Positions 1-9,063 of a stretch of 64,000 nt of DNA are shown here, one piece after another. Where the stretch lies: NCBI RefSeq assembly GCF_019679455.1, contig NZ_JAIEZQ010000002.1, positions 1-64,000 of the forward strand. The letters are read 5' to 3'. Position numbers and translations under genes: made by a program. A model generated the notes under the pieces. The model saw only the letters and a list, made by a program, of their open reading frames with translations, did no database searches and was not told where the DNA came from. The first letter of the stretch is position 1; each line of letters starts with the position of its first letter. The DNA comes from Nocardioides jiangsuensis (lineage in GTDB: Bacteria; Actinomycetota; Actinomycetes; Propionibacteriales; Nocardioidaceae).

Positions 1-65
1 ATGCCGTCGAAGCCGACGAGTACGACGAGTGGGCTGACTACTCAGAGCCCGGTCGCCGGGACTGA
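1..65 (+). CDS. DUF3073-type protein, C-terminal end only (partial)
   Basis: Only the last 20 codons are in the window (frame from base 3, stop TGA at 63-65). The tail is acidic and aromatic (DEYDEWADYSE), as in actinobacterial DUF3073 proteins. In Streptomyces a DUF3073 gene lies next to valine dehydrogenase and bldC, the same order as here. The family assignment rests on this tail plus synteny. The function of the family is unknown. Confidence 0.6.
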   Translation, partial: AVEADEYDEWADYSEPGRRD

Positions 66-80
66 TCTCCGTCCGGCCGT

Positions 81-114
81 GGGTCCGGGGACTCCGCAGG
101 GAGTCCCCGGACCC
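81..114. terminator. Perfect 15-bp hairpin between convergent genes
   Basis: Bases 81-95 and 100-114 are perfect inverted repeats with a GCAG loop. The hairpin sits between the DUF3073 stop (65) and the vdh stop (156), so it can end transcription from both sides. There is no clear T-tract, which is common in high-GC actinobacteria. Confidence 0.8.
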
Positions 115-155
115 ATGACCGTGGGGTCGACCCGTTCGGGTCCACCCCGGGCCGG

Positions 156-1241
156 TCAGCCCAGCCAGATCCCGCGCAGGCGTCCGACCTCGGTCATCCG
201 CCGCTCGGCGAGCCGGTCCGCGGCCGCGGCCGGGGGCACGCCCTCGTCGCCGGCCAGTGCGAACACCCGCTTGGTCGTGTCGAAGATCTTCTCCGCGCGC
301 TGCTTGGCGCGCTCGAACGAGAAGCCCTCGAGCTCGTCCGCGACCTGGATCAGGCCACCCGCGTTGACCATGTAGTCGGGCGCGTAGAGGATCCCGCGGT
401 CCTGCAGGGTCTTCTCGATGCCTTCGTGCGCCAGCTGGTTGTTGGCGGCGCCGCACACGATCTTCGCGCTCAGCGTCGCGACCACCTCGTCGTCGAGGGC
501 CCCGCCCAGGGCGCACGGCGCGTAGACGTCGAGCTCGGTCGCGACGAGGTCCGCGGCCGTGGCCACCTCACGCACGTCGGGGTGCTCGCCCTGGACCCGC
601 GCCACGGCCGCCGGGTCGACGTCCGTGATGACCACATCCGCCCCGTCGTCGACCAGATGGGTGACCAGATGACGGCCGACTTTTCCGACCCCGGCGACCC
701 CCACCGTGCGGCCGTGGAGGGTCGGTGCCCCCCAGGTGACCTCGGCCGCGGCGCGCATCCCCTGGAAGACGCCGTACGCCGTGAGCACCGACGAGTCCCC
801 GGCCCCGCCGTGGGCCACCGTGCGGCCGGTGACGTAGGAGCACTCGCGGGCGATGTGGTCCATGTCCTCGCTGAACGTGCCGACGTCGCAGGCGGTGTAG
901 TAACGGCCGTGGAGGGACTCCACGAAACGGCCGTACGCGCGCAGCAGCGCCTCGGTCTTCAGCTGGGTCGGGTCGCCGATGATGACCGCCTTGCCGCCGC
1001 CGAGGTCGAGCCCGGCGAGAGCCGCCTTGTAGGCCATCCCCTTGGAGAGGTTCAAGACGTCCTCGAGGGCGTCGTTCTCGCTTGCATAGGGGTAGAAACG
1101 GGTCCCGCCGAGCGCGGGGCCGAGGGCGGTGGAGTAGATGGCGATGATCGCCTTGAGGCCGGTCGGCTCGTCGTGGCAGAAGACGACCTGCTCGTGGCCG
1201 GTGCCCCGGTCGAAGACGCCGGCGGCGTCGCGTGCGGTCAC
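156..1241 (-). CDS. vdh: Valine (branched-chain amino acid) dehydrogenase
   Basis: NAD-dependent oxidative deamination of valine and related branched-chain amino acids to 2-oxo acids; cytosolic. In actinobacteria it feeds branched acyl-CoA precursor supply. The 361-residue protein has the Glu/Leu/Phe/Val dehydrogenase layout: a glycine-rich catalytic segment GGGKAV (Lys84), then a Rossmann domain with VAGVGKVG near residues 182-189. The start is GTG with GAAGGG upstream. It is divergent from bldC, as in Streptomyces. Leucine dehydrogenase is the main alternative; the Streptomyces-like neighbourhood favours valine. Confidence 0.9.
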   Translation of the reverse strand: MTARDAAGVFDRGTGHEQVVFCHDEPTGLKAIIAIYSTALGPALGGTRFYPYASENDALEDVLNLSKGMAYKAALAGLDLGGGKAVIIGDPTQLKTEALLRAYGRFVESLHGRYYTACDVGTFSEDMDHIARECSYVTGRTVAHGGAGDSSVLTAYGVFQGMRAAAEVTWGAPTLHGRTVGVAGVGKVGRHLVTHLVDDGADVVITDVDPAAVARVQGEHPDVREVATAADLVATELDVYAPCALGGALDDEVVATLSAKIVCGAANNQLAHEGIEKTLQDRGILYAPDYMVNAGGLIQVADELEGFSFERAKQRAEKIFDTTKRVFALAGDEGVPPAAAADRLAERRMTEVGRLRGIWLG

Positions 1242-1652
1242 GGTGGTGACCCTTCCGTTCGGGCCCGCGAGGGATGGTGCGGGCGGTGTGGGTGCGTTCG
1301 GCGGGGGTGGTGCCGATGCTGGTCCTAGACTACGAACATCCCGGCCCGTGTGCGACCGGGCTCACAGGTCGAAGTGGGGCGTTTGGGGGGCATCCCGTGC
1401 CCGCCCGGTGCCGTTCTCGGGACGTCGTCGGTGGCTGCAACCGGTGGAAAGCATCCCCAATCCTCATGTTGGGTGGGATCGGGGAGCCCCCCTGGATGCA
1501 GCACTTATGACTCGTCCAGACCACTTGGCCGCGCATATGGACCATTGTCACTATTTGGGGATCTGCTTACGCTCCAGGTGTCAAGATGGAGCGAGCATGA
1601 CCGGGAATTTCCTGGTTATGGGGTTGGCACCAACAGTGAGGGAGGCTCGCTT
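1242..1652. other. 411-bp divergent intergenic region vdh/bldC
   Basis: No credible gene. It is noticeably less GC-rich toward bldC. It holds the bldC promoter (separate entry), an imperfect palindrome CCGGGAATTTCCTGG at about 1599-1613, and inverted CATCCCCAATCC/GGGATCGGGG segments near 1453-1485. On the minus strand a TAGTCT hexamer near 1327-1332 could be the vdh -10 box. The length and AT-richness are consistent with a heavily regulated developmental gene (inference). Confidence 0.5.
1545..1573 (+). promoter_or_regulatory. Candidate bldC promoter
   Basis: TTGTCA (1545-1550), exactly 17 bp, then TACGCT (1568-1573). This is a good match to a housekeeping sigma-70-type promoter and predicts a 5' UTR of roughly 70 nt before bldC. 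Confidence 0.6.
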
Positions 1653-1871
1653 ATGAATACGCGACCACCTGAGTCCGAACCACTGCTCACGCCTGCTGAG
1701 GTCGCGGCCATGTTTCGGGTGGACCCGAAGACGGTCACCCGCTGGGCCAAGGCCGGCAAGCTGAGTTCGATCAGGACTCTCGGAGGACATCGCCGCTACC
1801 GCGAGTCCGAAGTGCGCGATCTGCTCACGGGGATGGTCCCTGAGCAGCGTCGTGGGGAAGACCTGGACTGA
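1653..1871 (+). CDS. bldC: BldC family MerR-like DNA-binding protein
   Basis: Small 72-residue protein that is essentially one winged-helix MerR-type DNA-binding domain (LLTPAEVAAMFRVDP, then KTVTRWAKAGKL and the GGHRRYR wing). It is nearly collinear with Streptomyces BldC, which binds direct repeats cooperatively and controls the onset of development. MerR effector and dimerisation regions are absent, as in BldC. The ATG at 1653 has GAGGGAGG upstream; in-frame codons before it have no family counterpart. Targets in this organism are unknown. Confidence 0.93.
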   Translation: MNTRPPESEPLLTPAEVAAMFRVDPKTVTRWAKAGKLSSIRTLGGHRRYRESEVRDLLTGMVPEQRRGEDLD

Positions 1872-1954
1872 GAGGGACAGGCGCCCATTTGGGGGACGTA
1901 ATTTCTGCGGTTATGGGGCCGAGGGGGGCCGCCTGCATCGGAGTTTGAGCGTTC

Positions 1955-1985
1955 GAAGACCTAGCACCCAGTGTGCTAGGTCTTC
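1955..1985 (+). terminator. Terminator after bldC
   Basis: Perfect 13-bp stem (1955-1967 with 1973-1985), loop CCAGT, followed by a T/C-rich TCTTCTCATGTCTTC stretch. It lies 84 nt past the bldC stop and also faces the end of the convergent membrane-protein gene. Confidence 0.85.
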
Positions 1986-2071
1986 TCATGTCTTCGGGGC
2001 CTTCGGGCCGTGTCTGGCGGACGGTGCGACTCGGCAGCCGCGCCTGGCCCGGCTCGCTGCGGGCAGGCGCG

Positions 2072-4654
2072 TCAGCGGAGGTGGCGGACGTAGCCGAGCA
2101 TGGCGCGGGCCTCGCGGAGGCGGTTCTCCCAGGTGATGCCCATGCTGATCAGGAGGGCGCCGGCGAGACCGATCAGCATCCAGCGGGGGACCGCCTCGGC
2201 CATCGGGGTGGCGTGCCGCAGGACCAGGAGGGCGCCGACGGTCGAGGCGAAGACGACCGGGGCGGTCCACCGCAGCTTCACGCCGACGAGGACCAGGGCC
2301 AGGCAGGCGAGGCCGAGCAGCAGCGAGCGCAGGGTCACCGGGTCGGCGAGCACCCACAGCAGGCTGGGCACCAGCGCCAGGCTGAGCGCCGGCGAGAGCG
2401 CGGTCATCGTCGTGGCCTCGGGGTCGCGGCGCAGGTGCACGACCCCGACCACGGCCAGCGCGACCGCGGTGGGCAGCGTGTAGGCCTCGGGGGCCTCCAC
2501 ACCGATGTCCCACAGCCGGACCCAGCTCGCGGCCGCGAGCAGCCCGCCGCCGAGCCAGCCGGCCATCCGGCGGTCGGGGCGGAGCAGTGCCATCGCCGAG
2601 ACCGCTGCACCGGTGATGGTCAGGTAGACCGCCGCCCATGTGGCGGTACGGGCGGCCGCAGCCATGTCGAGCCCCCCGGCCGACAGCCCGAGAGCCGCGG
2701 CCAGGGCGCCGAGCTCGATGCCCAGCCGGGCGTAGGTGGCGGGTCCGGCGACGCGCAACCGGGTGTCGACGTACGGCGTCGCGAGCACCAGGACCGCGAG
2801 CAGCAGCAGGCCGGTCAGCGCCGTCCAGCTCCAGGCCGCGTCCGCGAGGGCGCCTACCGTCCAGGTGAGCCCGGCGACGGAGGCGGCGAGCAGCGCTCCG
2901 GCGGTGGCGCTGACGTCGAGCCCGGCCCAGCGCAGGTGTACGGCGGTGGTCAGGACCAGGCCGACGAGAAGGGCGGCCAGGGTGAGCGTCTCCGCGTGCA
3001 GGGAGAGCACAACCCCGAGGGCGAGGTAGCCGATGGCCAGCGCCAGCGCCAGCGCGTGCTGCCCGCTCAGCGCCCGGACGGCGAAGCCGCAGGCGACCGA
3101 GAGCAGGAGGGCCAGGACCAGCCACACCGAAACGGCGTACAACGCCAGGGTGGCGATGCCGGCGGCGGCCGCCACGCCTGCCAGCAGGTCCGGGTTCAGG
3201 AGCGGCGCGGACAGCCGGCCCGCACCGGGGTAGGCCCGGGCCAGCACGACCAGCGCGGCGACCGAGGCGGCCGCGGCCACGAGCAGCAGCCAGCTCGCGG
3301 GAGCACCCGGCAACGTGTCCGCGGCGCGGGGCAGCAGGTCGCCGGCCGCACCCTGCCAGACCATGCTGCCGCTGCTGACCAGACGGTCCAGGGCGGTCGT
3401 CGCGAGGGCCATCGCCAGCACGGTGGTCCAGACCCCCGCCAGGGCGACGGTCACGGCGACCCCCCGGTCCCACGGCGCGGGGACGAACCAGGCCAGCGCG
3501 CCCGTGACGACGAGGACCGCGACGACGACGAGCGATGCCGCCGTGACCGTCTCGTCGCTGACGGGTGCCAGCACGGCGGTGGCCAGCAGCGCCTCGCCGA
3601 TGGCCAGGGCGGTCACCCGGGCGAGGACCGGCAGCGCCCGCGCCAGGGCGAGGGTGCTGACGAGGAGCGCCCCGGCCACCAGGGGCCAGACCTCGAGCTC
3701 GAGCCACAGCTCGCGGACGCTCGGGTGGGTGAGCGCCCGGTCCCACCCGGTGAGCACGAGCAGCACCCAGGCGCCGCCGCCCAGTGCGGCGGCGGCGGTC
3801 GTGAGGGCCGGGAGACGCACCGAGTAGGCAGCACGGGTGGCGCCGGCGAACAGCACCACGGACACGGTCAGGCCCGCGGCGTCGGTGACCCACGCCGCCT
3901 GCGTGATGCCCCCGGCGACCGAGAGCAGGCCGAGCGCGGCGACGAGCTCGGCGCCCACCAGTGCGGGGGTCTTCGTCCGTCGTACGGCGACCGCCGCCGA
4001 GGTGCCCGCCGCCGCGAGCGCGGCGCCGAGCAGCACCAGGAAGCCGGCGTCGGTCATCTCCCCGAACCAGCCGGAGTCCCGGGCGCCGAAGAGGTCGAAG
4101 GCGAGCAGGCCCAGGGCGACCACGGTCAGGGACTCGGCGGCGGCCCGCAGGCCACGCCGGGCCACCCAGGTCGCGAGGCCGCCGGTGACCACGGTGAAGC
4201 CCACCAGCGTCGCGGTGCGGCCGGCGACGCCCATCACCGACCAGGTCACCGCGAGGAAGACCATCGCCGCGATCAGCACGCAGATCGCTCCCAGGCCCAG
4301 CAGGATCTTCGGCACCGAGGAGGCGCTGAGGTGGGCGTGCGGGAGGTGTGCGGGGCCGGTCACGGGCGGCGGTGCGACCCCGGCGAAGCCGGTCGCCGGG
4401 GCGGTCCGGGTCGGGAGGGCCTGGACCGGGACGGCGGCGGGCGCCGCGCCGGCCGGGGTGGCCACGGGCTGAGCCGCGGCGGGCGCGGCCGCGCGCATCT
4501 GCTCCAGGATCCGGTCGGCCTCGCTGAGGGTCAGGAACAGCTTCGCGGGGAGCGGACCGTCGAGCGAGAGGCCGCACGCGGGACAGGTGGTGGCGCCGAA
4601 CGGCATCGCCCCGAGACAGTCCGGACAGCGTTCAGGGTCGGCATAGCGCGTCAT
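2072..4654 (-). CDS. Large multi-spanning membrane protein with N-terminal zinc ribbon
   Basis: 860 residues. The N terminus has CPDC (10-13) and CPAC (24-27), a zinc-ribbon knuckle, then a helical linker and an Ala/Pro-rich stretch to about residue 95. The rest is a long run of roughly twenty hydrophobic segments rich in Ala, Leu and Val. Actinobacteria encode similar uncharacterised proteins; no transporter or enzyme motif is seen. It stands alone, with gaps on both sides. Function unknown; a cytoplasmic zinc ribbon attached to a membrane body suggests a regulatory or scaffolding role (inference). Confidence 0.75.
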   Translation of the reverse strand: MTRYADPERCPDCLGAMPFGATTCPACGLSLDGPLPAKLFLTLSEADRILEQMRAAAPAAAQPVATPAGAAPAAVPVQALPTRTAPATGFAGVAPPPVTGPAHLPHAHLSASSVPKILLGLGAICVLIAAMVFLAVTWSVMGVAGRTATLVGFTVVTGGLATWVARRGLRAAAESLTVVALGLLAFDLFGARDSGWFGEMTDAGFLVLLGAALAAAGTSAAVAVRRTKTPALVGAELVAALGLLSVAGGITQAAWVTDAAGLTVSVVLFAGATRAAYSVRLPALTTAAAALGGGAWVLLVLTGWDRALTHPSVRELWLELEVWPLVAGALLVSTLALARALPVLARVTALAIGEALLATAVLAPVSDETVTAASLVVVAVLVVTGALAWFVPAPWDRGVAVTVALAGVWTTVLAMALATTALDRLVSSGSMVWQGAAGDLLPRAADTLPGAPASWLLLVAAAASVAALVVLARAYPGAGRLSAPLLNPDLLAGVAAAAGIATLALYAVSVWLVLALLLSVACGFAVRALSGQHALALALAIGYLALGVVLSLHAETLTLAALLVGLVLTTAVHLRWAGLDVSATAGALLAASVAGLTWTVGALADAAWSWTALTGLLLLAVLVLATPYVDTRLRVAGPATYARLGIELGALAAALGLSAGGLDMAAAARTATWAAVYLTITGAAVSAMALLRPDRRMAGWLGGGLLAAASWVRLWDIGVEAPEAYTLPTAVALAVVGVVHLRRDPEATTMTALSPALSLALVPSLLWVLADPVTLRSLLLGLACLALVLVGVKLRWTAPVVFASTVGALLVLRHATPMAEAVPRWMLIGLAGALLISMGITWENRLREARAMLGYVRHLR

Positions 4655-4762
4655 GGGTACATCTAGCCACGCGTCGCCGTGGAATGTGCAGGGTCCAACG
4701 ACTCAGCCGGACTGAGTACCAGCGCCCATCTTTCCGCCCCGTTCCAGGACTCCGTGAGCCGC

Positions 4763-6427
4763 TCAGGTACGCCGGTGCGAGCGGACGTTGCGGGTCTGCA
4801 GCGCGATCCGGACCAGCATCACCATCGCCACCACGACCGCCACCACGAACACCACCAGCGCGATCCGGTTCTCCGTGGTGGGCGCCTCGCCGGAGGTCCT
4901 CGCCAGCAGCGCGGAGGCCAGGATCATCGAGGCGAGGATCAACCCGGCCGCGATCACGTTGGCGAGCTTGTGCAGCCCGCGCAGGAACTCGTCCTCGTCG
5001 AACGCCTTCACCCGCAGCTCGAAGTGGCCCTCGCCGATGGCGTCGAAGGCACGGTTCACCCGGCCGGGCAGCGCCTCCACGAACTCCTTGGCCTCCAGCA
5101 GTGACGCCATCATCGCGGCCGGGCTGGTGTGCATCGAGGAGCGCATCAGCTCGCTGGTGTGGCGGCGCAGCGCCTCGCGTGGCTCGAAGTCGGGGTCCAG
5201 GGTGGCCGCGACCTGGTCGAGGTTGAGCAGGGTCTTGCCGAGCATCACCAGCTCGGGATCCATCCGCAGCCCGGCCTCACCCGCCTTGCGGGTCAGCTGG
5301 AGCACGGTGGCTCCGACGTCGAGGTCGGACAGGGAGGCGTCGGCGGACCGGCCGACCACCTCGGTCACCGCCCGCTCGAACAGCGCCGCGTCGAAGTCGG
5401 GGAGCTCCTCGCCCATCGTGCGCACCACCCGGGTGACCACCTCGGGACGGCCGTCGGCGAGCGCGAGGAAGAGCTTGACCAGCTTGTCGCGGTAGGCCGG
5501 GGCCAGCCGGGCGACCATGCCGATGTCGAGCAGCACCAGCCGGTGGTCGGGGGTGAGCAGCACGTTGCCGGGGTGCGGGTCGGCGTGGAAGACGCCCTCG
5601 ACGAGCACCTGCTTGAGGTACGCCGCGAAGAGCGCGTCGGCCAGCGGGGCGCCGTCCAGCTCGAGCTGGCCGAGGGGTCCCAGGTCGGTGACCTTCCGGC
5701 CCTCGACGTACTCCATGGTCAGCACCCGGCTCGTGGACAGGTCGGGGTACGGCTCGGGCACCAGGATCGTGGGGTGCGCGCCGAGGATGCCGCGGACGGT
5801 GACCAGGTTCTCGGCCTCGCGGCGGTAGTCGAGCTCGTCCATCAGCGACCGGCGGAACTCCTGCAGCAGGTCGCCGAGGCCGTACCGGCGGCCGAGGTCG
5901 GTGTGCGCGTCGAGCAGGTCGGTGATCTCGGTGAGCACCTCCATGTCCTCGAGCACCTGGTGGCGGATGCCGGGCCGCTGCACCTTGACCACGACCTCGC
6001 GGCCGTCGCGGAGCGTGGCCCGGTGCACCTGCCCGAGCGAGGCCGCGGCGAGCGGGCGGTGGTCGAAGGTCGGGAAGACCTTGGAGAGCCGGACGCCGAG
6101 CTCGGTGCTGACGATCTCCTCGACCTCCTCGAACGGGAACGGCTCGACCTTGTCCTGGAGCCGGGACAGCGCCTCGACGTACGCCGGCGCGAGCAGGTCG
6201 ACGCGGGAGGACATCAGCTGGCCGAGCTTCACGAAGGTGGGGCCCATCGCCTCGAGGTCGTCGGCGAGCCGGGCCGCCGCCTTGGGGTCGCCCTCCTCGA
6301 GCGGCTCGTCGGCGAGCACGGCGTCGATCCCGGCGGTGCGCACGAGATCCCTCCGCCCGTGCCGGGCGAGGAGGGTCGCGATCTCGCGGTAGCGCTGCAG
6401 GTGACGGGGCTTGATCTTGGGTGCCAT
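4763..6427 (-). CDS. ABC1/UbiB (AarF) family atypical kinase
   Basis: 554 residues. Family hallmarks: KLGQ in the N-terminal extension (67-70), the Ala-rich nucleotide loop AAAS (127-130), a catalytic-domain lysine in VVVKVQRPG (148), HADPHPGN (281-288) and a metal-binding DIGM (301-304) where DFG is usual. The C terminus carries two predicted membrane helices (about 500-545). UbiB proteins act as ATPases supporting isoprenoid-lipid (quinone) metabolism at membranes. The substrate here is unknown, and no quinone gene is adjacent. Confidence 0.88.
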   Translation of the reverse strand: MAPKIKPRHLQRYREIATLLARHGRRDLVRTAGIDAVLADEPLEEGDPKAAARLADDLEAMGPTFVKLGQLMSSRVDLLAPAYVEALSRLQDKVEPFPFEEVEEIVSTELGVRLSKVFPTFDHRPLAAASLGQVHRATLRDGREVVVKVQRPGIRHQVLEDMEVLTEITDLLDAHTDLGRRYGLGDLLQEFRRSLMDELDYRREAENLVTVRGILGAHPTILVPEPYPDLSTSRVLTMEYVEGRKVTDLGPLGQLELDGAPLADALFAAYLKQVLVEGVFHADPHPGNVLLTPDHRLVLLDIGMVARLAPAYRDKLVKLFLALADGRPEVVTRVVRTMGEELPDFDAALFERAVTEVVGRSADASLSDLDVGATVLQLTRKAGEAGLRMDPELVMLGKTLLNLDQVAATLDPDFEPREALRRHTSELMRSSMHTSPAAMMASLLEAKEFVEALPGRVNRAFDAIGEGHFELRVKAFDEDEFLRGLHKLANVIAAGLILASMILASALLARTSGEAPTTENRIALVVFVVAVVVAMVMLVRIALQTRNVRSHRRT

Positions 6428-6492
6428 GGTGCTTCGAGGCTAGCCGCCCGTGGTGGCGTCCGCCCCGGCCGGGGCCGGGGCGGACGTCTGGT

Positions 6493-7728
6493 CTACCGCA
6501 GCGTCATCCGTGGCTCGCCGTTCAGCAGGCCGGTGGCGCTGATGGAGCAGGCCCCGCTGCGGGGCGTGCCGCCGTTGTAGGCCTGCCGCACACAGGACCG
6601 GGTGGCCATCTGCGCCCAGTAGTTCGGGTGCAGCGACTCCTGCACGAAGTAGGGCCCGGAGACCGTGGAGACGGTGCGGATCTGGTTGACCCACTCGGTC
6701 TTGTCGACGGCGCCGGCCTGGGTCCAGCTGGTCAGGCCCTTCTCCTCGTACAGGCCGACCGTGCTCTCGCAGAGCCGGCGCCCGTTGAACGCCGCGGACA
6801 GGTCCAGGGTGCGGGAGTTGGCGATCCCGGCGGTGCTCACCGCGCCGACGACGGTGCTGTTGATGGTCGGCAGCGCCGTGTCGTTGGCCCAGTTCAGGTC
6901 GGCGTTCCAGAACCCGCAGCCACCGGTGTTCTGCCGCGTGTAGCCGCTCTCGCCGTACCGGATGCCGGTGGAGCGCGGCAGCGGCGACGGGTAGTTCTGC
7001 ACGAGCATCGTCCACGCGCCGTCGGCGTACCCGGCGTTGCGCATCGCGGTGCGCACGTTCTGGTACGCGGTGGCGATCCGGCCTTTCACGGCGGCGACGT
7101 TGGCGCTGGTGAAGTTCGAGGTGACGCTGCTGTCGTCGTTGCAGTAGTTCTTGAACCACGACGACGAGGAGAGGAAGTCGCTGACGCAGGTCTGCACGAT
7201 CGAGCCGAAATTGAAGTCGTTGCCGCCGATGGAGACGACGACCATCGTCACGTTGTGGCCGGCGGCGAACTGCTGCAGCGCCTTGGCCTGGCCGATCCGG
7301 CCGGCCCCGTCGTCGTAGAAGTCCAGGCCGGGCTTGAAGTAGCCGTTGCCGTCGGTGAAGGTGGCCGTCCGCGCGCCCGAGCAGGCCAGGTTCAGGCCGC
7401 TCACGCCGCCGCCCACGAACGCCTCCGCGGACCGGCTGCGGTGGCAGCGGTTGATCTGCTCGCCGGTGCCGGCGGCGTTGTCGTAGTAGGCGGTCGGGCC
7501 GAGGGCGTCGGCATACGACGTGGACGCGTTCGAGCTCCCGGCCCAACGGCCGGCCTCGCCCGAGATGTAGGAGTCGCCGACCGTCACCACCCACGGCGTG
7601 CCGACGCCGGGACCGTCCGCGGCGGCCGGCGGGGCGGTGAGGGCGAGGCCGCCGAGGGCGGTGAGAAGGGCGGTGAGGACGCCGAGGACGGCGCCCCGGG
7701 TACGACGCCGCTGGGACTGACTGCGCAA
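6493..7728 (-). CDS. Secreted SGNH/GDSL-family lipase or esterase
   Basis: 411 residues from a TTG start at 7728, chosen because AAAGGAG lies 7 nt upstream and a typical signal peptide (RRRTR, then a hydrophobic stretch, then PPAAADG) follows. No in-frame ATG fits. SGNH blocks: GDSYISG (Ser53), SIGGND (167-171) and ESLHPNYW (His367). Several cysteines (CHRS, ACSG, SDF/KNYC, GCGFW) suggest disulfides in an exported enzyme. It probably hydrolyses lipid or acyl esters outside the cell. The usual Asp three residues before the catalytic His is Glu here (ESLH). Confidence 0.88.
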   Translation of the reverse strand: MRSQSQRRRTRGAVLGVLTALLTALGGLALTAPPAAADGPGVGTPWVVTVGDSYISGEAGRWAGSSNASTSYADALGPTAYYDNAAGTGEQINRCHRSRSAEAFVGGGVSGLNLACSGARTATFTDGNGYFKPGLDFYDDGAGRIGQAKALQQFAAGHNVTMVVVSIGGNDFNFGSIVQTCVSDFLSSSSWFKNYCNDDSSVTSNFTSANVAAVKGRIATAYQNVRTAMRNAGYADGAWTMLVQNYPSPLPRSTGIRYGESGYTRQNTGGCGFWNADLNWANDTALPTINSTVVGAVSTAGIANSRTLDLSAAFNGRRLCESTVGLYEEKGLTSWTQAGAVDKTEWVNQIRTVSTVSGPYFVQESLHPNYWAQMATRSCVRQAYNGGTPRSGACSISATGLLNGEPRMTLR

Positions 7729-7823
7729 CCTGTGTCTCCTTTGACCGGTTCGCCCCCCATGTCCCGTTGTGGGACCTCCGGCAACGTAGCGCCGTACGGG
7801 CCCGCTTGGGAACACCCCGCGGG

Positions 7824-8990
7824 TCAGGAGTGCGGCAGCTGCCCGACCGCCCGCAGGCCCGCGAAGTTCCGGTTCGCCCAGAGGGTGAGCGCACGGGCGC
7901 CGGAGGTCGAGTAGCCGGTCGGCGCGCCCAGGCTGGCGACCGCGATCCGGTGGTCGTCGATCTCGGTGGCCACGACCAGCGTGTTCTTGGCCGGTGTCGT
8001 CCAGCCGCTCTTCCCGCGCGCGCCGGCGTACTCGGTCACGTAGTCGGTGCCCTGCCAGACCGTGTGCGGGTCCCGGCCGCGGACCGAGGTGATCCTCGCC
8101 GACGGCATCGCCAGCACCTCGGCCACGGCCGGCTGCCGCAGGGCGGCGCGGAGCAGCAGCACCAGGTCGCGGGCCGACGAGTGCGACCCGTCCGCAGTCA
8201 GCCCGGAGGCGTTCCTGGCCACCGTGTCCGTGGCGCCGAGCCGTTCGGCGTTCCGGTTCATCGCGGCGTAGAAGGCGCGGCGGCCCCGCGGGTGCGACCC
8301 GGCCACCGCCTCGGCGGCGTCGTTGCCGGAGGGCAGCAGCATCCCGGCGAGCAGGGTGTCCCGGGCGTAGCGGTAGCCGGGGCGCAGCCCCGCGCACGAG
8401 CAGGTCTGGCGGGCCTCGAAGCGGGTCACCCGGTGGGCGGTGCCGACGGGCACGGTGCGGGCCGCGGTGACCGCGGTGAGCAGCTTCATCGTCGAGGCCT
8501 GGGGGAGCCGGGCCCGGGGCCGGTACTTGCCGAGGATGCGTCCGGTGTCGAGGTCGACGACCACCCAGGAGCGGGCGCGGACCCGCGGCGGGAGGGTGAC
8601 CTCGGTGCGCCGGGGCCGGAAGTCGGTGCGGTTGGCGACGTACACGGTCCGGCCGTCGCCGGTCACCGTGCCCGTGCGCCGGGTCAGCTCCACCCGCTCC
8701 AACTGCCGGGCCCGCTCGAGCCGCTGGGCCCCCTCGACCGGCTGGACCCCCGCGACCTGCTGCACCCGCTCGACCAGGCTGCGCAGCGGCGTGCCGTGCG
8801 CCTCGGCCTCGCCGGCCCACCAGGAGGGAGCGGTCGTGGCCACGACCGAGACCGCGGCGACCAGCGCGAGGGCGGCGGTGAGCCGGGACCGCCGTCCGGA
8901 ACGGCGTACGGCCGTGGAACGTGACCGGGAGCGGGCGGTCCTGCCGCTGGTGCGGGTGCTGCGGGTGCTACGGGAACGGCGGGTGCGCAT
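7824..8990 (-). CDS. D-alanyl-D-alanine carboxypeptidase (PBP5-like, S11 family)
   Basis: 388 residues. Penicillin-binding motifs: STMK (166-169), SGN (221-223) and KSG (327-329, in place of KTG). The enzyme trims the terminal D-Ala of peptidoglycan stem peptides outside the membrane. The N terminus is unusual: about 36 residues of Arg/Ser/Thr repeats before one hydrophobic segment (38-55), probably a membrane anchor or long signal peptide. The ATG at 8990 is preferred; a GTG two codons upstream is also possible and neither has a strong ribosome site. A coiled, Gln/Arg-rich linker (70-105) separates anchor and catalytic domain. Confidence 0.88.
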   Translation of the reverse strand: MRTRRSRSTRSTRTSGRTARSRSRSTAVRRSGRRSRLTAALALVAAVSVVATTAPSWWAGEAEAHGTPLRSLVERVQQVAGVQPVEGAQRLERARQLERVELTRRTGTVTGDGRTVYVANRTDFRPRRTEVTLPPRVRARSWVVVDLDTGRILGKYRPRARLPQASTMKLLTAVTAARTVPVGTAHRVTRFEARQTCSCAGLRPGYRYARDTLLAGMLLPSGNDAAEAVAGSHPRGRRAFYAAMNRNAERLGATDTVARNASGLTADGSHSSARDLVLLLRAALRQPAVAEVLAMPSARITSVRGRDPHTVWQGTDYVTEYAGARGKSGWTTPAKNTLVVATEIDDHRIAVASLGAPTGYSTSGARALTLWANRNFAGLRAVGQLPHS

Positions 8991-9045
8991 GGTCACAGAT
9001 GATGACCGCACACCCGCCGTTCGCGCAGGAAAGTAAAGGAACTTT

Positions 9046-9061
9046 GTCCGAGATGTCGGAC
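9046..9061 (-). terminator. Hairpin after the desaturase operon
   Basis: Inverted repeat GTCCGA/TCGGAC with a 4-nt loop directly after the desaturase stop codon. On the minus strand it is followed by a T-rich stretch (AAAGTTCCTTTACTTTCC). Confidence 0.5.
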
Positions 9062-9063
9062 GG

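Noticed and set aside
1973-4666. 897-codon open frame on the + strand opposite the large membrane protein
   Set aside because: It is a frame shadow: Arg/Gly/Gln/Pro composition of antisense high-GC codons, no family, no ribosome site. The minus-strand frame has membrane segments and a zinc ribbon.
6493-8820. 775-codon frame as one long lipase
   Set aside because: The part upstream of the TTG at 7728 is antisense-like sequence over the carboxypeptidase gene; a good ribosome site and signal peptide mark 7728 as the start.
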